Shown: one piece after another, positions 54,071 to 62,032 of the stretch
How positions within the stretch are numbered: position 1 is the stretch's first letter
Layout of the letters: the number at the start of each line of letters is the position of its first letter
NCBI RefSeq assembly: GCF_001417775.1
Contig: NZ_BBZJ01000017.1
Span: 1 to 64,000, forward strand
Source of the DNA: Streptomyces sp. TP-A0356
Lineage (GTDB): Bacteria > Actinomycetota > Actinomycetes > Streptomycetales > Streptomycetaceae
Length of the DNA stretch: 64,000 bases
Direction: 5' to 3'
Notes under the pieces: generated by a model
Databases searched by the model: none
Seen by the model: only the letters and a program-made list of their open reading frames with translations
What the model was told of the DNA's origin: nothing
Position numbers and translations under genes: made by a program

Positions 54071-54256
54071 TCATCGCCGCCGGTCGTCTCGGGTGCGGAA
54101 GAAGTCCCCCAGGTCCAGATCCCCCTCCAGGAAGCGGCCGACGACCAGGCCGACGGCGCCGAGGGCGGCCACCAGCAGGAATGCGCCGAATCCGCCGAAG
54201 TACCCGGCGAAGCCCAGCGCCATCCCGGCGATCATGCCGATCACGGGCAAGCTCAT
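54071..54256 (-). CDS. Small DUF2273-like membrane protein (61 aa)
   Basis: 61 residues: two short helices rich in Gly/Ala (MSLPVIGMIAGMALGFAGYF and GAFLLVAALGAVGLVVGRFL) and a charged tail EGDLDLGDFFRTRDDRRR. Small proteins of this sort accompany Asp23/AmaP operons. ATG at 54256, with GAGGAGCGCAGC upstream. Sits between the two asp23-like genes. Confidence 0.82.
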   Translation of the reverse strand: MSLPVIGMIAGMALGFAGYFGGFGAFLLVAALGAVGLVVGRFLEGDLDLGDFFRTRDDRRR

Positions 54257-54283
54257 GCTGCGCTCCTCAGCTCGCGGCCCCGG

Positions 54284-54787
54284 CTACTGCAGCCGCGACT
54301 CCTGCTCCTCGGCCTCGTCCTCCGGCAGCTTGACGTCGACGACGGAGACATTGACCTCGACGACCTCGAGTCCGGTCATACGCTCGATGGCCGCGATGAC
54401 GTTCTCGCGCACGGCGTGTGCGACCTCGGCGATGTTCACGCCGTACTCGACGATGATCTCCAGGTCGATCGCGGTCTGGACCTCACCGACCTCGACCTTC
54501 ACCCCGCGGGTGGCGGCCTTGGAACCGCCGGGCACCCGGTCGCGCACGGCACCCAGGGTGCGGGCGCTGCCCAGGGCGTAGACACCGGGCACATCGCGCG
54601 CCGCCACCGCGGCGATCTTCTCCACCACACCGTCGGAGATGCTCGTTCGTCCCCGCGTCCCGGGGGCGCCGCCGCCCCGCCGGGTGGGCTTGCGTCTCTG
54701 CGCTGCTTCGGCTCCCTCCGGGATCGTCGTCTCCCGTGTTCCCTCGGAGGTCGTCTCCGGCCCGTTCCGCCCCGTCATGTCGGTCAT
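54284..54787 (-). CDS. Asp23/Gls24-family envelope stress protein 2
   Basis: 167-residue protein with a disordered basic N-terminus (about 45 residues, with RRKPTRRGGGAPGTRGRT) and a clear Asp23 domain: ISDGVVEKIAAVAARDVPGV, YALG, GVKVEVGEVQTAIDLEIIVE, YGVNIAEVAHAVRENVIAAI and LEVVEVNVSVVDVKLP. First gene of the five-gene operon. Asp23 proteins form a membrane-associated layer and respond to envelope stress in Firmicutes; the same role is inferred. ATG 54787 has GGAAGGGA about 10 nt upstream. Confidence 0.88.
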   Translation of the reverse strand: MTDMTGRNGPETTSEGTRETTIPEGAEAAQRRKPTRRGGGAPGTRGRTSISDGVVEKIAAVAARDVPGVYALGSARTLGAVRDRVPGGSKAATRGVKVEVGEVQTAIDLEIIVEYGVNIAEVAHAVRENVIAAIERMTGLEVVEVNVSVVDVKLPEDEAEEQESRLQ

Positions 54788-54874
54788 CGCCGTGCGTCCC
54801 TTCCGGTCGTCCTCCCTCACCCACCGTAAGGGCGCTTCCACGGTCGCGCGCCGGGGATGCGGCAGGCTGGTGGA

Positions 54875-55113
54875 ATGACGTCGCAGCGGTGGACGCGGAC
54901 GGCACGAGAACAGGTCCGGCTGGGGCGACCGCTGCCGCTGGGCGGCCCGCGCGAGGACGCGGATCGCGGAGGAGGCGGCCCGCTCGGCACTGCTGCGGGC
55001 CGCGGACGGACTCGCCGGGGTGCGGCTCGGCGTAGGTGGCGGAGGTGGCGCAGGCCGTGCCGGACCGCCCGTCGGTCGCCGTGCCGGTGACGGCCGTCGT
55101 GCCCGCCCCCGAG
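54875..55113 (+). pseudogene. Frameshifted remnant of an Asp23-operon-associated gene
   Basis: ATG 54875 opens MTSQRWTRTAREQVRLGRPLPLGG. After about 28 codons the coding pattern moves to another frame (TRIAEEAARSALLRAADGLA then GVRLGV) and later to the third frame (VAEVAQAVPDRPSVAVPVTA). Each piece looks coding but none continues, and a short tandem repeat follows. From memory, Streptomyces carry an intact gene starting similarly ('nucleopolyhedrovirus P10 family' label) beside this operon. Two indels and loss of the 3' part would explain the picture; sequencing error is the alternative. Confidence 0.45.
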
Positions 55114-55203
55114 GGAACACGTCTCTGCAACCCCGCTGGAACACGCCTCTGGAACCCGCTGGAACACGCCTCCGGATCCCTCGGGGACACGCCTACGGAA
55201 CGC
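55114..55203. repeat. Imperfect 23-24-bp tandem repeats
   Basis: Units starting at 55114, 55138 and 55161 begin GGAACACG and continue TCTCTGCAACC, CCTCTGGAACC or CCTCCGGATCC; a shortened unit starts at 55184. The array ends four bases before the enoyl-CoA hydratase stop and probably replaced the end of the degenerate gene. Confidence 0.8.
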
Positions 55204-55206
55204 CCC

Positions 55207-55998
55207 TCAGTCGCCGACCCCGGCCAGGTCGCGCAGCCGTCGGGCCTGCGCGGCCCGCTCCGCGGCGCGCTGCTCCTCGTACGACCGCTCCTGCGCCCCG
55301 CGCAACAGCGCCTTGGTCTCGACCACGGCGTCCCGGGGCGCCGCGAGCAGGGCGGACGCCAGGTCCCGTACCGTGTCGTCGAGTTGCCCGGCGGGCACGG
55401 CGATGTTGGCGAGCCCGGTGGTCACGGCCTCCTCGGCCAGGACGAAACGGCCCGTCGCGCAGATCTCCAGCGCGCGGGCGTATCCGACCAGCGCCACCAG
55501 CGGATGCGTGCCCGTGAGATCCGGTACCAGCCCCAGGGCGGTCTCGCGCATGGCGAACTGCACGTCGTCCGCGACGACCCGCAGGTCACAGGCGAGGGCG
55601 AGCTGGAACCCCGCACCGATCGCATGCCCCTGCACGGCGGCGATGGACACCACGTCGTTGCGCCGCCACCAGGTGAACGCCTCCTGGTACTCGGCGATGG
55701 TCGCGTCCAGCTCGGCGTCACTGCGGCGCGCGAGATCGATGAAGGTCGGCTCGCCGTCGATACCCTCCGGGGTGAACATCTGCCGGTCGAGTCCCGCCGA
55801 GAACGACTTGCCCTCGGCACGCAGCACGACCACGCGGACGGAACCGGGCAGCGCACGCCCGGCCTCTGCCAGCGCCCGCCACAGAGCGGGGCTCTGCACG
55901 TTGCGCTTGGCCGGGTTGGTCAGCGTCACCGTGGCGATCGCCTCGTCGACGGTGAGCCGTACGCCGTCCTTGTCGAGTACCGGGTCGAGCGAAGCCAT
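55207..55998 (-). CDS. Enoyl-CoA hydratase/isomerase family protein
   Basis: 263-residue crotonase-fold protein. The first oxyanion-hole segment is RAEGKSFSAGLDRQMFTPEG, the second IAAVQGHAIGAGFQLALACD. Position-specific acid residues appear as ALGLVPDLTGTHPLVALVGY, with Asp in place of a second Glu, so the reaction (hydratase or isomerase) is not fixed. Expected role is fatty-acid or branched-chain acyl-CoA degradation. ATG at 55998 with GGAGGCGCC upstream. Single gene. Confidence 0.9.
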   Translation of the reverse strand: MASLDPVLDKDGVRLTVDEAIATVTLTNPAKRNVQSPALWRALAEAGRALPGSVRVVVLRAEGKSFSAGLDRQMFTPEGIDGEPTFIDLARRSDAELDATIAEYQEAFTWWRRNDVVSIAAVQGHAIGAGFQLALACDLRVVADDVQFAMRETALGLVPDLTGTHPLVALVGYARALEICATGRFVLAEEAVTTGLANIAVPAGQLDDTVRDLASALLAAPRDAVVETKALLRGAQERSYEEQRAAERAAQARRLRDLAGVGD

Positions 55999-56068
55999 GG
56001 GGCGCCTCCGATGGGTGCGGTCAGGAGAGGATGCCGTACGACGACATCCACAAGTGACTGCACAGTAA

Positions 56069-56100
56069 CCACCCGGCCGGTCACCCGACCGACCGGGTGG
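56069..56100 (-). terminator. Putative terminator downstream of gbn
   Basis: CCACCCGG (56069-56076) pairs with CCGGGTGG (56093-56100), with further CCGGTC/GACCGA pairing inside. It lies 30 bp past the gbn stop. Confidence 0.7.
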
Positions 56101-56129
56101 CCACCACCGAAGCCGATGGCCGCCCGGCG

Positions 56130-56351
56130 TCAGGCCGACGTGGCCTTCTTGCCCCGCGTCGCCCCGCCACGCCCTCGTAGCGTGACGCCCGACTCGCTGA
56201 GCATCCGGTGGACGAAGCCATACGAGCGGCCGGTCTCCTCGGCCAGTGCCCGGATGCTCGCACCGGAGTCGTACTTCTTCTTCAGGTCTGCCGCGAGCTT
56301 GTCGCGCGCGGCGCCGGTCACCCGGCTGCCCTTCTTCAGAGTCTCGGCCAC
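56130..56351 (-). CDS. gbn: Gbn-type nucleoid-associated protein (73 aa)
   Basis: GTG start at 56351 with GAGGAGG upstream gives exactly 73 residues, the size of S. coelicolor Gbn (SCO1839), a GATC-binding nucleoid-associated protein reported to affect sporulation and antibiotic production. The basic N-terminus (ETLKKGSRVTGAARDKLAAD) is followed by a helix-turn-helix (YDSGASIRALAEETGRSYGF, VHRMLSES) and a lysine/arginine-rich tail RGRGGATRGKKATSA. Its upstream region is strikingly rich in GATC, its reported target. Assignment rests on length, sequence character and gene neighbourhood recalled from S. coelicolor. Confidence 0.85.
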   Translation of the reverse strand: MAETLKKGSRVTGAARDKLAADLKKKYDSGASIRALAEETGRSYGFVHRMLSESGVTLRGRGGATRGKKATSA

Positions 56352-56387
56352 CCGTGCCTCCTCATGGGAAGTGCGCTCTGGTCTCCT

Positions 56388-56690
56388 CATGATCACCCCT
56401 CGGGGGCGCGATGGCCACCCATTCGGCAAGGTCCGTGCGACCAGGTTGTGACGACGGGAGCGCATCCCCACGAGCGGAATCCGACATTCCGCCCGGTGGC
56501 GTCCGTACGCCCGAACGGGTTGATCCGGGAAGTACCAGGTCAGGGGCGCGCGACGGCCGATCCCTTGGTACGAAAGGGCTCGGCCGCGAAATCGGTGTAG
56601 GACACACCTCGGTACGAGGAGATCTCACACAGATGACGGATCACGGATCGGCCGAATGATCCATACGCAGTGGATCATTCATTCGATCAA
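56388..56690. promoter_or_regulatory. GATC-rich region upstream of gbn
   Basis: This gene-free interval (56352-56717) has nine GATC sites: 56391, 56522, 56559, 56621, 56639, 56646, 56658, 56673 and 56685. Six lie within 70 bp. It also holds a 9-bp inverted repeat AATGATCCA (56655-56663)/TGGATCATT (56671-56679). By base composition about one GATC would be expected in this length. Probably a Gbn binding cluster and autoregulatory region. Confidence 0.6.
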
Positions 56691-56717
56691 GCCGGACTGA
56701 CCGACCCGGCCGAGAGC

Positions 56718-58316
56718 TCAGGCGAGCGTGACGAGGTCCGCGTAGTCCGCGCCCCACAGGTCCTCGACGCCGTCGGGCAGCAGGATGATCCGCTCCGGCT
56801 GGAGCGCCTCGACCGCGCCCTCGTCGTGCGTGACGAGGACGACCGCGCCCTTGTAGGTGCGCAGCGCGCCCAGGATCTCCTCGCGGCTGGCCGGGTCGAG
56901 GTTGTTGGTCGGCTCGTCGAGGAGCAGCACGTTCGCGGACGAGACCACCAGGGTGGCGAGGGCGAGACGGGTCTTCTCGCCACCGGAGAGGACACCGGCC
57001 GGCTTGTCGACGTCGTCCCCGGAGAACAGGAACGAGCCGAGCACCTTGCGGACCTCGACGAGGTCCATGTCGGGCGCCGCGGAGCGCATGTTCTCCAGGA
57101 CCGTACGGTCCGGGTCGAGGGTCTCGTGCTCCTGGGCGTAGTAGCCGAGCTTGAGCCCGTGGCCGGGCACGACGGCACCGGTGTCCGGCTGCTCCACACC
57201 CGCCAGCAACCGCAGCAGGGTGGTCTTGCCGGCGCCGTTGAGACCGAGGATGACGACCCTCGACCCCTTGTCGATGGCCAGGTCGACGTCGGTGAAGATC
57301 TCCAGCGAGCCGTACGACTTCGACAGGCCCTCGGCCATCAGCGGCGTCTTGCCGCAGGGCGCGGGCTCGGGGAAGCGCAGCCTGGCGACCTTGTCCGCCT
57401 GGCGGACCTCGTCGAGCCCGGCCAGCAGGCGCTCGGCCCGGCGGGCCATGTTCTGCGCGGCGACGGTCTTGGTGGCCTTGGCCCGCATCTTGTCCGCCTG
57501 GGCGTTCAGCGCGGCGGCCTTCTTCTCGGCGTTGGCGCGCTCCCGCTTGCGGCGCTTCTCGTCGGCCTCGCGCTGCTGCTGGTAGAGCCTCCAGCCCATG
57601 TTGTAGATGTCGATCGCGGCGCGGTTGGCGTCCAGGTAGAACACCTTGTTGACGACCGTGTCGACCAGGTCGACGTCGTGCGAGATGACGATGAAGCCGC
57701 CGCGGTAGGTCTTCAGGTAGTCGCGCAGCCAGACGATGGAGTCGGCGTCGAGGTGGTTCGTGGGCTCGTCGAGCAGCAGTGTGTCCGCGTCGGAGAACAG
57801 GATGCGGGCCAGCTCGATACGGCGGCGCTGACCACCGGAGAGCGTGTGCAGGGGCTGGCCGAGCACCCGGTCGGGCAGGTTGAGGGCGGCGGCGATGGTG
57901 GCGGCCTCCGCCTCGGCGGCGTACCCGCCCTTGGTGAGGAACTCGGTCTCCTGGCGCTCGTACTGCTTGAGGGCCTTCTCGCGGGTGGAGCCCTTGCCGG
58001 TGGCGATGCGCTGCTCGTTCTCGCGCATCTTGCGGATCAGGGTGTCCAGGCCGCGCGCGGAGAGGACGCGGTCGCGGGCCAGCACGTCCAGGTCGCCCGT
58101 GCGCGGGTCCTGCGGCAGATAGCCGACCTCGCCGGAACGGGTCACGGTGCCCGCGGCGGGGATGCCCTGGCCGGCGAGGACCTTGGTGAGGGTGGTCTTG
58201 CCCGCGCCGTTGCGGCCGACCAGGCCGATGCGGTCGCCCTTGGCGACACGGAACGTGGCGTTCTCGATGAGGATGCGGGCGCCGGCGCGCAGCTCGATAC
58301 CGGAGGCGGAGATCAC
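56718..58316 (-). CDS. ABC-F family ATP-binding protein
   Basis: 532-residue protein with two ABC domains and no membrane segment. Domain 1: Walker A GRNGAGKTT, signature LSGGQRRRIELARIL, LLLDEPTNHLD; domain 2: GLNGAGKTT, LSGGEKTRLALATLV, LLLDEPTNNLD. The interdomain linker (about 240-320) is long and charged (QQQREADEKRRKRERANAEK), as in ribosome-acting ABC-F factors. Acts on the ribosomal E-site region in known members, either as a housekeeping translation factor or for antibiotic protection; this one is of the housekeeping length. A nine-codon frame precedes it. Confidence 0.93.
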   Translation of the reverse strand: MISASGIELRAGARILIENATFRVAKGDRIGLVGRNGAGKTTLTKVLAGQGIPAAGTVTRSGEVGYLPQDPRTGDLDVLARDRVLSARGLDTLIRKMRENEQRIATGKGSTREKALKQYERQETEFLTKGGYAAEAEAATIAAALNLPDRVLGQPLHTLSGGQRRRIELARILFSDADTLLLDEPTNHLDADSIVWLRDYLKTYRGGFIVISHDVDLVDTVVNKVFYLDANRAAIDIYNMGWRLYQQQREADEKRRKRERANAEKKAAALNAQADKMRAKATKTVAAQNMARRAERLLAGLDEVRQADKVARLRFPEPAPCGKTPLMAEGLSKSYGSLEIFTDVDLAIDKGSRVVILGLNGAGKTTLLRLLAGVEQPDTGAVVPGHGLKLGYYAQEHETLDPDRTVLENMRSAAPDMDLVEVRKVLGSFLFSGDDVDKPAGVLSGGEKTRLALATLVVSSANVLLLDEPTNNLDPASREEILGALRTYKGAVVLVTHDEGAVEALQPERIILLPDGVEDLWGADYADLVTLA

Positions 58317-58373
58317 GGACAGACTCCAGGGCGGGTGGGTGGCGGGATGGGCGGCTGAGGACGTGCCCGCCGT

Positions 58374-58403
58374 CTAATGCGCGAGGAGAATGGCCATAAC
58401 CAT
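58374..58403 (-). CDS. Possible nine-codon leader peptide of the ABC-F gene
   Basis: On the minus strand ATG at 58403 reads MVMAILLAH and TAG, ending 57 bp before the ABC-F start. A TAGACT -10-like box sits just upstream (TTAGACTGATGG), so the message could begin nearly at this ATG as a leaderless start. Short leader peptides control several ABC-F genes by attenuation. I found no clear competing hairpins, so this remains a suggestion. Confidence 0.35.
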   Translation of the reverse strand: MVMAILLAH

Positions 58404-58727
58404 CAGTCTAACGGGGCCGTGCAAGCCCTTTTGCGGTACGCGGGGGTCCGGCACTGTGACGCTCGCCCCGCCGGGCGGGGCGCAGCGTAGGCGAGAACGT
58501 GCCCGACGGGGATGTGACGCGGCCGCTGTGTCGCCCGTTCGTGCCGCGGCCCGGGGCCGCGTTCAGGGCGCCGTACGAGGATGACGCCTCGGGACCGCGC
58601 ACGCGGAGGGGGGTCGCCCGTCGGCCCGGCTCGGCCCGTCCTCCCGGCGGAGGGGCGTTGTCAGTGGCCGGTGGGAGACTGTGCGGCAGGCCGGGATTCC
58701 GGCGGGACACCGGAGGGAGTGATCGGG
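58404..58727. other. 324-bp divergent intergenic region
   Basis: Lies between the ABC-F leader and the VOC gene. It holds promoters for both directions; a plus-strand open frame through it (58499-59467) is a composition artefact. No repeats or RNA genes seen. Confidence 0.6.
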
Positions 58728-59141
58728 ATGGCGGGCATGGACGGCAGGCGTCCGAGCATCTACCCGACGCTGTTGTACGTGGATGCGAAGGCGGCGATCA
58801 AGCAGCTCACGGAGGCCTTCGGCTTCACGGAGCTGTCGGTGTACGAGGGGGAGGACGGCTCGGTGCTGCACGCCGAGCTGGTGCAGGGCAACGGCGCGGT
58901 GATGCTCGGCTCGAAGGGCCGAGGCGGCCCGTTCGACGAGGCGATGAGGAAGGCGGGCCCGAGCGCGGTCTACATCGTCGTGGACGACGTCGACGCACAC
59001 CACCAGCGGGCCGCGGAGCACGGCGCGGAGATCCTGATGCCCCCGACGGACCAGGACTACGGCTCACGGGACTACATGGCGCGGGACGCCGAGGGCAACA
59101 TCTGGAGCTTCGGCACGTACGCCCCGGAGATAGCGGTCTGA
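58728..59141 (+). CDS. VOC-fold (glyoxalase/bleomycin resistance-like) protein
   Basis: 137-residue single-unit VOC protein: SIYPTLLYVDAKAAIKQLTE AFGF-type start, HAELVQGNGAVMLG, VYIVVDDVDAHHQRAAEHGA, and the C-terminal RDAEGNIWSFGTY. Metal ligands of glyoxalase I are not all obvious, so enzymatic activity cannot be claimed. ATG 58728 has GGAGGG 10 nt upstream; GTG 58719 would lie too close. Tail to tail with the 468-residue hypothetical gene (7 bp between stops). Confidence 0.88.
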   Translation: MAGMDGRRPSIYPTLLYVDAKAAIKQLTEAFGFTELSVYEGEDGSVLHAELVQGNGAVMLGSKGRGGPFDEAMRKAGPSAVYIVVDDVDAHHQRAAEHGAEILMPPTDQDYGSRDYMARDAEGNIWSFGTYAPEIAV

Positions 59142-59148
59142 CGAGAGG

Positions 59149-60555
59149 TCAGCTGCCTCCGGTGTGGACCTGGAACGCGGCGCGGCGCACGGCCTTGGCC
59201 AGCGCCGGGTCCGGGTGGGCGGCGGCGAGCGCGACCAGGACCTGCACGGTGCGGGGGTGCCCGATCGCGCGCACCTCGTCGAGGAGCGCGGGGACGGTGG
59301 GCTGCACGGCGGACTCCAAGTGGCGTACCAGAAGCGGGGCTTCGCCGTGGTCGGCGACGGCCGCGGCGGTGTCGACCCACAGCCAGGTGGCCTCCTGGCG
59401 GGTGAGCACCTCATGGGCGTCCTCCGGGTCGGCACCGTCGTGCTCGGCGAGCCAGAGCAGGGCGTAGGGGCGCAGCGGGGTCTCGTCGGCGACGGCCCGT
59501 ACGTCGGGTTCGGCGGGGGCCCCGACCACGCGCAGCGCCTCGAAGGCCAGGCCGCGCAGGAGGGCGTCCTCGCCGCGGGCGGCCTCCAGGAGCTCGGTGA
59601 CGGCGCTGCCGACCGTGCGGGCGGCGAGCCAGGCGCGGTACTCGGCGCGGGCCGCGTTGGGGCGGAGCTGGGCGCAGCCGCGGAGCATGTCCTCCGCGTT
59701 CTGCTCGATGTTCCCGGCGGGGCTCTGCGCGGCGACGCAGATCTGCTCCAGCTTGACCCAGACCGCCCAGCTGCCGAGCGGGGTCAGGGTGGCCTGCCCA
59801 TCGGCGCAGGTGAGGGCGCCGACGTAGGCAAGCGCGTCGAGCGCCCAGTCGAGCAGCGGGGCGAGGGGGGTGTCCTCGGCGGAGTGGGGCGACGCCTGGA
59901 CCGGCTCCGGCTGGGGGCCGTAGGGGATCTCGCACCGTGCGGTGCGCAGTTCGGTGACCCGCTGTTCGAGGAGGTCGAGGAGCTGCTCGACGGGGACGGG
60001 CCCCGCGGACAGCTGCAGGAAGGAGAGCACCTGGGGCATGGCCGACACGACCTCGGCGACGGCGGCGTGCTCGCGGTCGGCGGGCTCGGGGTAGGCGAGC
60101 GACCAGGCGTCGAAGAGGGCGACCCAGCCACGCAGCACGGCGGAGTCGTCGCGGTTCCAGGCGCGCAGCCGCCAGCCGGGGCGGGCGCTGTCCCCGTGCA
60201 CCTCGACGAGACCGGCCAGGCGGGCGGTGTCCCAGTCGGCGCGGACCTGAGCGGGGGTCAGGCCAAGGTCGGCGGCGGCCCGTTCGGCGGTGGTGTCGGA
60301 GAGGGTGCCCTTGCCGTCGGACGTGGCGCAGTCACGGCCGGGCCCGAGCGCGGCGTCGGCCCAGCGGGCGACACGGGCGGCGTCGGCGAGGCGGGTACGG
60401 GCCATTCCGGCCAGTTCCGCGGGTGGGGGTGTGCCCTCGGGCGGCCGGGGTGCGGGACGGCGCGAGCGGCCCTGGGCCACCGTCCGGGGAGCGGTGGCCA
60501 GGGGCCGCGGGCGGACGAGTCGGAGCCTGGAGTCGCGCGGGTTACGGGACGTCAC
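59149..60555 (-). CDS. Conserved hypothetical protein (468 aa), possible winged-helix N-terminus
   Basis: Large mostly helical protein. I recognise no catalytic motif. After an Arg/Pro-rich first 70 residues, a winged-helix-like segment (TTAERAAADLGLTPAQVRAD, RLAGLVEVHGDSARPGWRLR) is followed by long helices with many Trp/Leu (GWVALFDAWSLAYPEPADRE, LLDWALDALAYVGALTCADG). The C-terminal part resembles HEAT-like repeats (HLESAVQPTVPALLDEVRAI, TVQVLVALAAAHPDPALAKA). GTG at 60555 with GGAAG upstream. From memory a Streptomyces-specific protein of unknown role. Confidence 0.78.
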   Translation of the reverse strand: MTSRNPRDSRLRLVRPRPLATAPRTVAQGRSRRPAPRPPEGTPPPAELAGMARTRLADAARVARWADAALGPGRDCATSDGKGTLSDTTAERAAADLGLTPAQVRADWDTARLAGLVEVHGDSARPGWRLRAWNRDDSAVLRGWVALFDAWSLAYPEPADREHAAVAEVVSAMPQVLSFLQLSAGPVPVEQLLDLLEQRVTELRTARCEIPYGPQPEPVQASPHSAEDTPLAPLLDWALDALAYVGALTCADGQATLTPLGSWAVWVKLEQICVAAQSPAGNIEQNAEDMLRGCAQLRPNAARAEYRAWLAARTVGSAVTELLEAARGEDALLRGLAFEALRVVGAPAEPDVRAVADETPLRPYALLWLAEHDGADPEDAHEVLTRQEATWLWVDTAAAVADHGEAPLLVRHLESAVQPTVPALLDEVRAIGHPRTVQVLVALAAAHPDPALAKAVRRAAFQVHTGGS

Positions 60556-60774
60556 GGGTGCAGTCTTCCGGTTGACGGTCCGAAAACCCAAACGGAATGT
60601 CACGACGGGCGACGGAGCTGGCCAACGCACTGGGCCCGGACAGGGGCCGGGGAGACAGTTCGGCCACGCCGGGAGGGACTAAGCGGAAGGGGGCGGGAAG
60701 GGGGCGCGGCCGGGCGCGGCTTCGCGACGGTGCTTCGCCGCCACGATCCGGGGCGGCGGTGCCGGGAGGTCACC

Positions 60775-60822
60775 TCGGTGGGGTCGGGAAGCGTCACATC
60801 AGTGGGGTCAGGAAGCGTCGCA
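60775..60822. repeat. 24-bp tandem duplication at the end of the alpha/beta hydrolase gene
   Basis: TCGGTGGGGTCGGGAAGCGT CACA (60775-60798) and TCAGTGGGGTCAGGAAGCGT CGCA (60799-60822) are adjacent copies differing at three positions. The hydrolase stop codon (60794-60796) is inside the first copy, so the duplication set the present C-terminus. Confidence 0.85.
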
Positions 60823-61927
60823 TCGCCTCCTCGTACGCCCCGGGGTCCGCGTTCCACATCGCGCCATGGGGAGCGTCCCGCACCGTGTGCAGGGTGACCA
60901 GGTCCCCCTGGCGGTGCGCGAGGCGGCGTGAGAGATCCCAGGGGGCGATCGTGTCGTCGGGACCGTGGAAGATCAGCGTCGGCACCCGCACCCGCAGATG
61001 GTCCGGATCGGCGGGCCCGTGTGCACGGTCGCCGTGCAGACCGGTGCGGCCCTGGGCGGCGCGGACGGCCAGGGGCAGCAGTGCGCCGGGGGTGCGCCGG
61101 GCCGCGGCGAGCGCGCGCAGCGTGGCCTCCCAGCTGAGCACGGGCGAGTCCAGGACGAGCCCGGAGATCCGCTCGCGCACCGCGGAGCGCGCGGCGGCGC
61201 GCAGCGCCATGGTGGCGCCGGTGGACCAGCCGTGCAGGACGACGCGCTCGGCGCCGTTACGCACCGCGTAACGGATCGCGGCGTCCGCGTCGCGCCACTC
61301 GGTCTCGCCGAGGTGGTTCAGGCCGTCCGGGGGACGGGGTGCCCCCGGATCGCCGCGGTAGGCGAGGTCCAGGACCGGGAACCGGTGGCGGCTGAGGAAC
61401 TCCATGACGTTCATGGGGTGTTCCCGGGTGGTGCCCAGCCCGTGCAGGGTGATCACCCAGGTGTCGCGGACCCCGGGCACGAACCAGGCGGGCAGGCCCC
61501 CGAGTTCACCTGGCACGTCGACATCGGCGAAGTCGAGGCCGAGGGCGGAGCCCGGGTCCCCGATGTGCAGGTTGGGTGTGAGCCAGACCCTGTCGCCGGG
61601 TTCGAGCGTGCCGTGGGTGACGCGTTCCAGACGGCGCACCACGGTGTCGGCGGAGTGGGGCGCGGTGTTCAGGACCGGCCCGACGACAGCGTGCGAGCCG
61701 TCGCCGGACAGGCCGTAGGTGCCGGGGCGCTGGGAGGCCAGGGCGCGGGTGAGCGTGATCCGCCCGGCCGCCAGCGAGTGCACGGTGAGGCGGGGCTCCG
61801 TGGGCAGCGGGCGGCCCGCCGGCGCCTTGAGCGCGGCGTCACTGGCGAAGCGGCCCGCGACGACGCCGGCCACGCCCGCGGCGATGGCTACGGTGACGGC
61901 TGCGGCCGCCGCTCTGACAGTGCGCAC
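60794..61927 (-). CDS. Alpha/beta hydrolase with N-terminal membrane anchor
   Basis: 377-residue protein. The N-terminal AAAAAVTVAIAAGVAGVVAG is a signal anchor or signal peptide. The hydrolase core has HGLGTTREHPMNVMEFLSRH, the nucleophile elbow GWSTG in VVLHGWSTGATMALRAAARS, acid Asp in IFHGPDDTIAPWDLS and the catalytic His in RDAPHGAMWNADP. Probably an extracytoplasmic esterase or peptidase of the S9-like group; substrate unknown. GTG 61927 is chosen. The frame stays open upstream into the 9-bp repeats, where an extension rich in DPTDWV would be encoded but has no ribosome site. Confidence 0.85.
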   Translation of the reverse strand: MRTVRAAAAAVTVAIAAGVAGVVAGRFASDAALKAPAGRPLPTEPRLTVHSLAAGRITLTRALASQRPGTYGLSGDGSHAVVGPVLNTAPHSADTVVRRLERVTHGTLEPGDRVWLTPNLHIGDPGSALGLDFADVDVPGELGGLPAWFVPGVRDTWVITLHGLGTTREHPMNVMEFLSRHRFPVLDLAYRGDPGAPRPPDGLNHLGETEWRDADAAIRYAVRNGAERVVLHGWSTGATMALRAAARSAVRERISGLVLDSPVLSWEATLRALAAARRTPGALLPLAVRAAQGRTGLHGDRAHGPADPDHLRVRVPTLIFHGPDDTIAPWDLSRRLAHRQGDLVTLHTVRDAPHGAMWNADPGAYEEAMRRFLTPLM

Positions 61928-62032
61928 CCACCCAGTCTCGCGGTGGAACCCTCCCCCGGCCAGCGGGAGGACGGCGCGAGGTGGGCCATGGGGCGCACGC
62001 CCGCGCGATCCCGGGCCGCCCGACACACCGGG

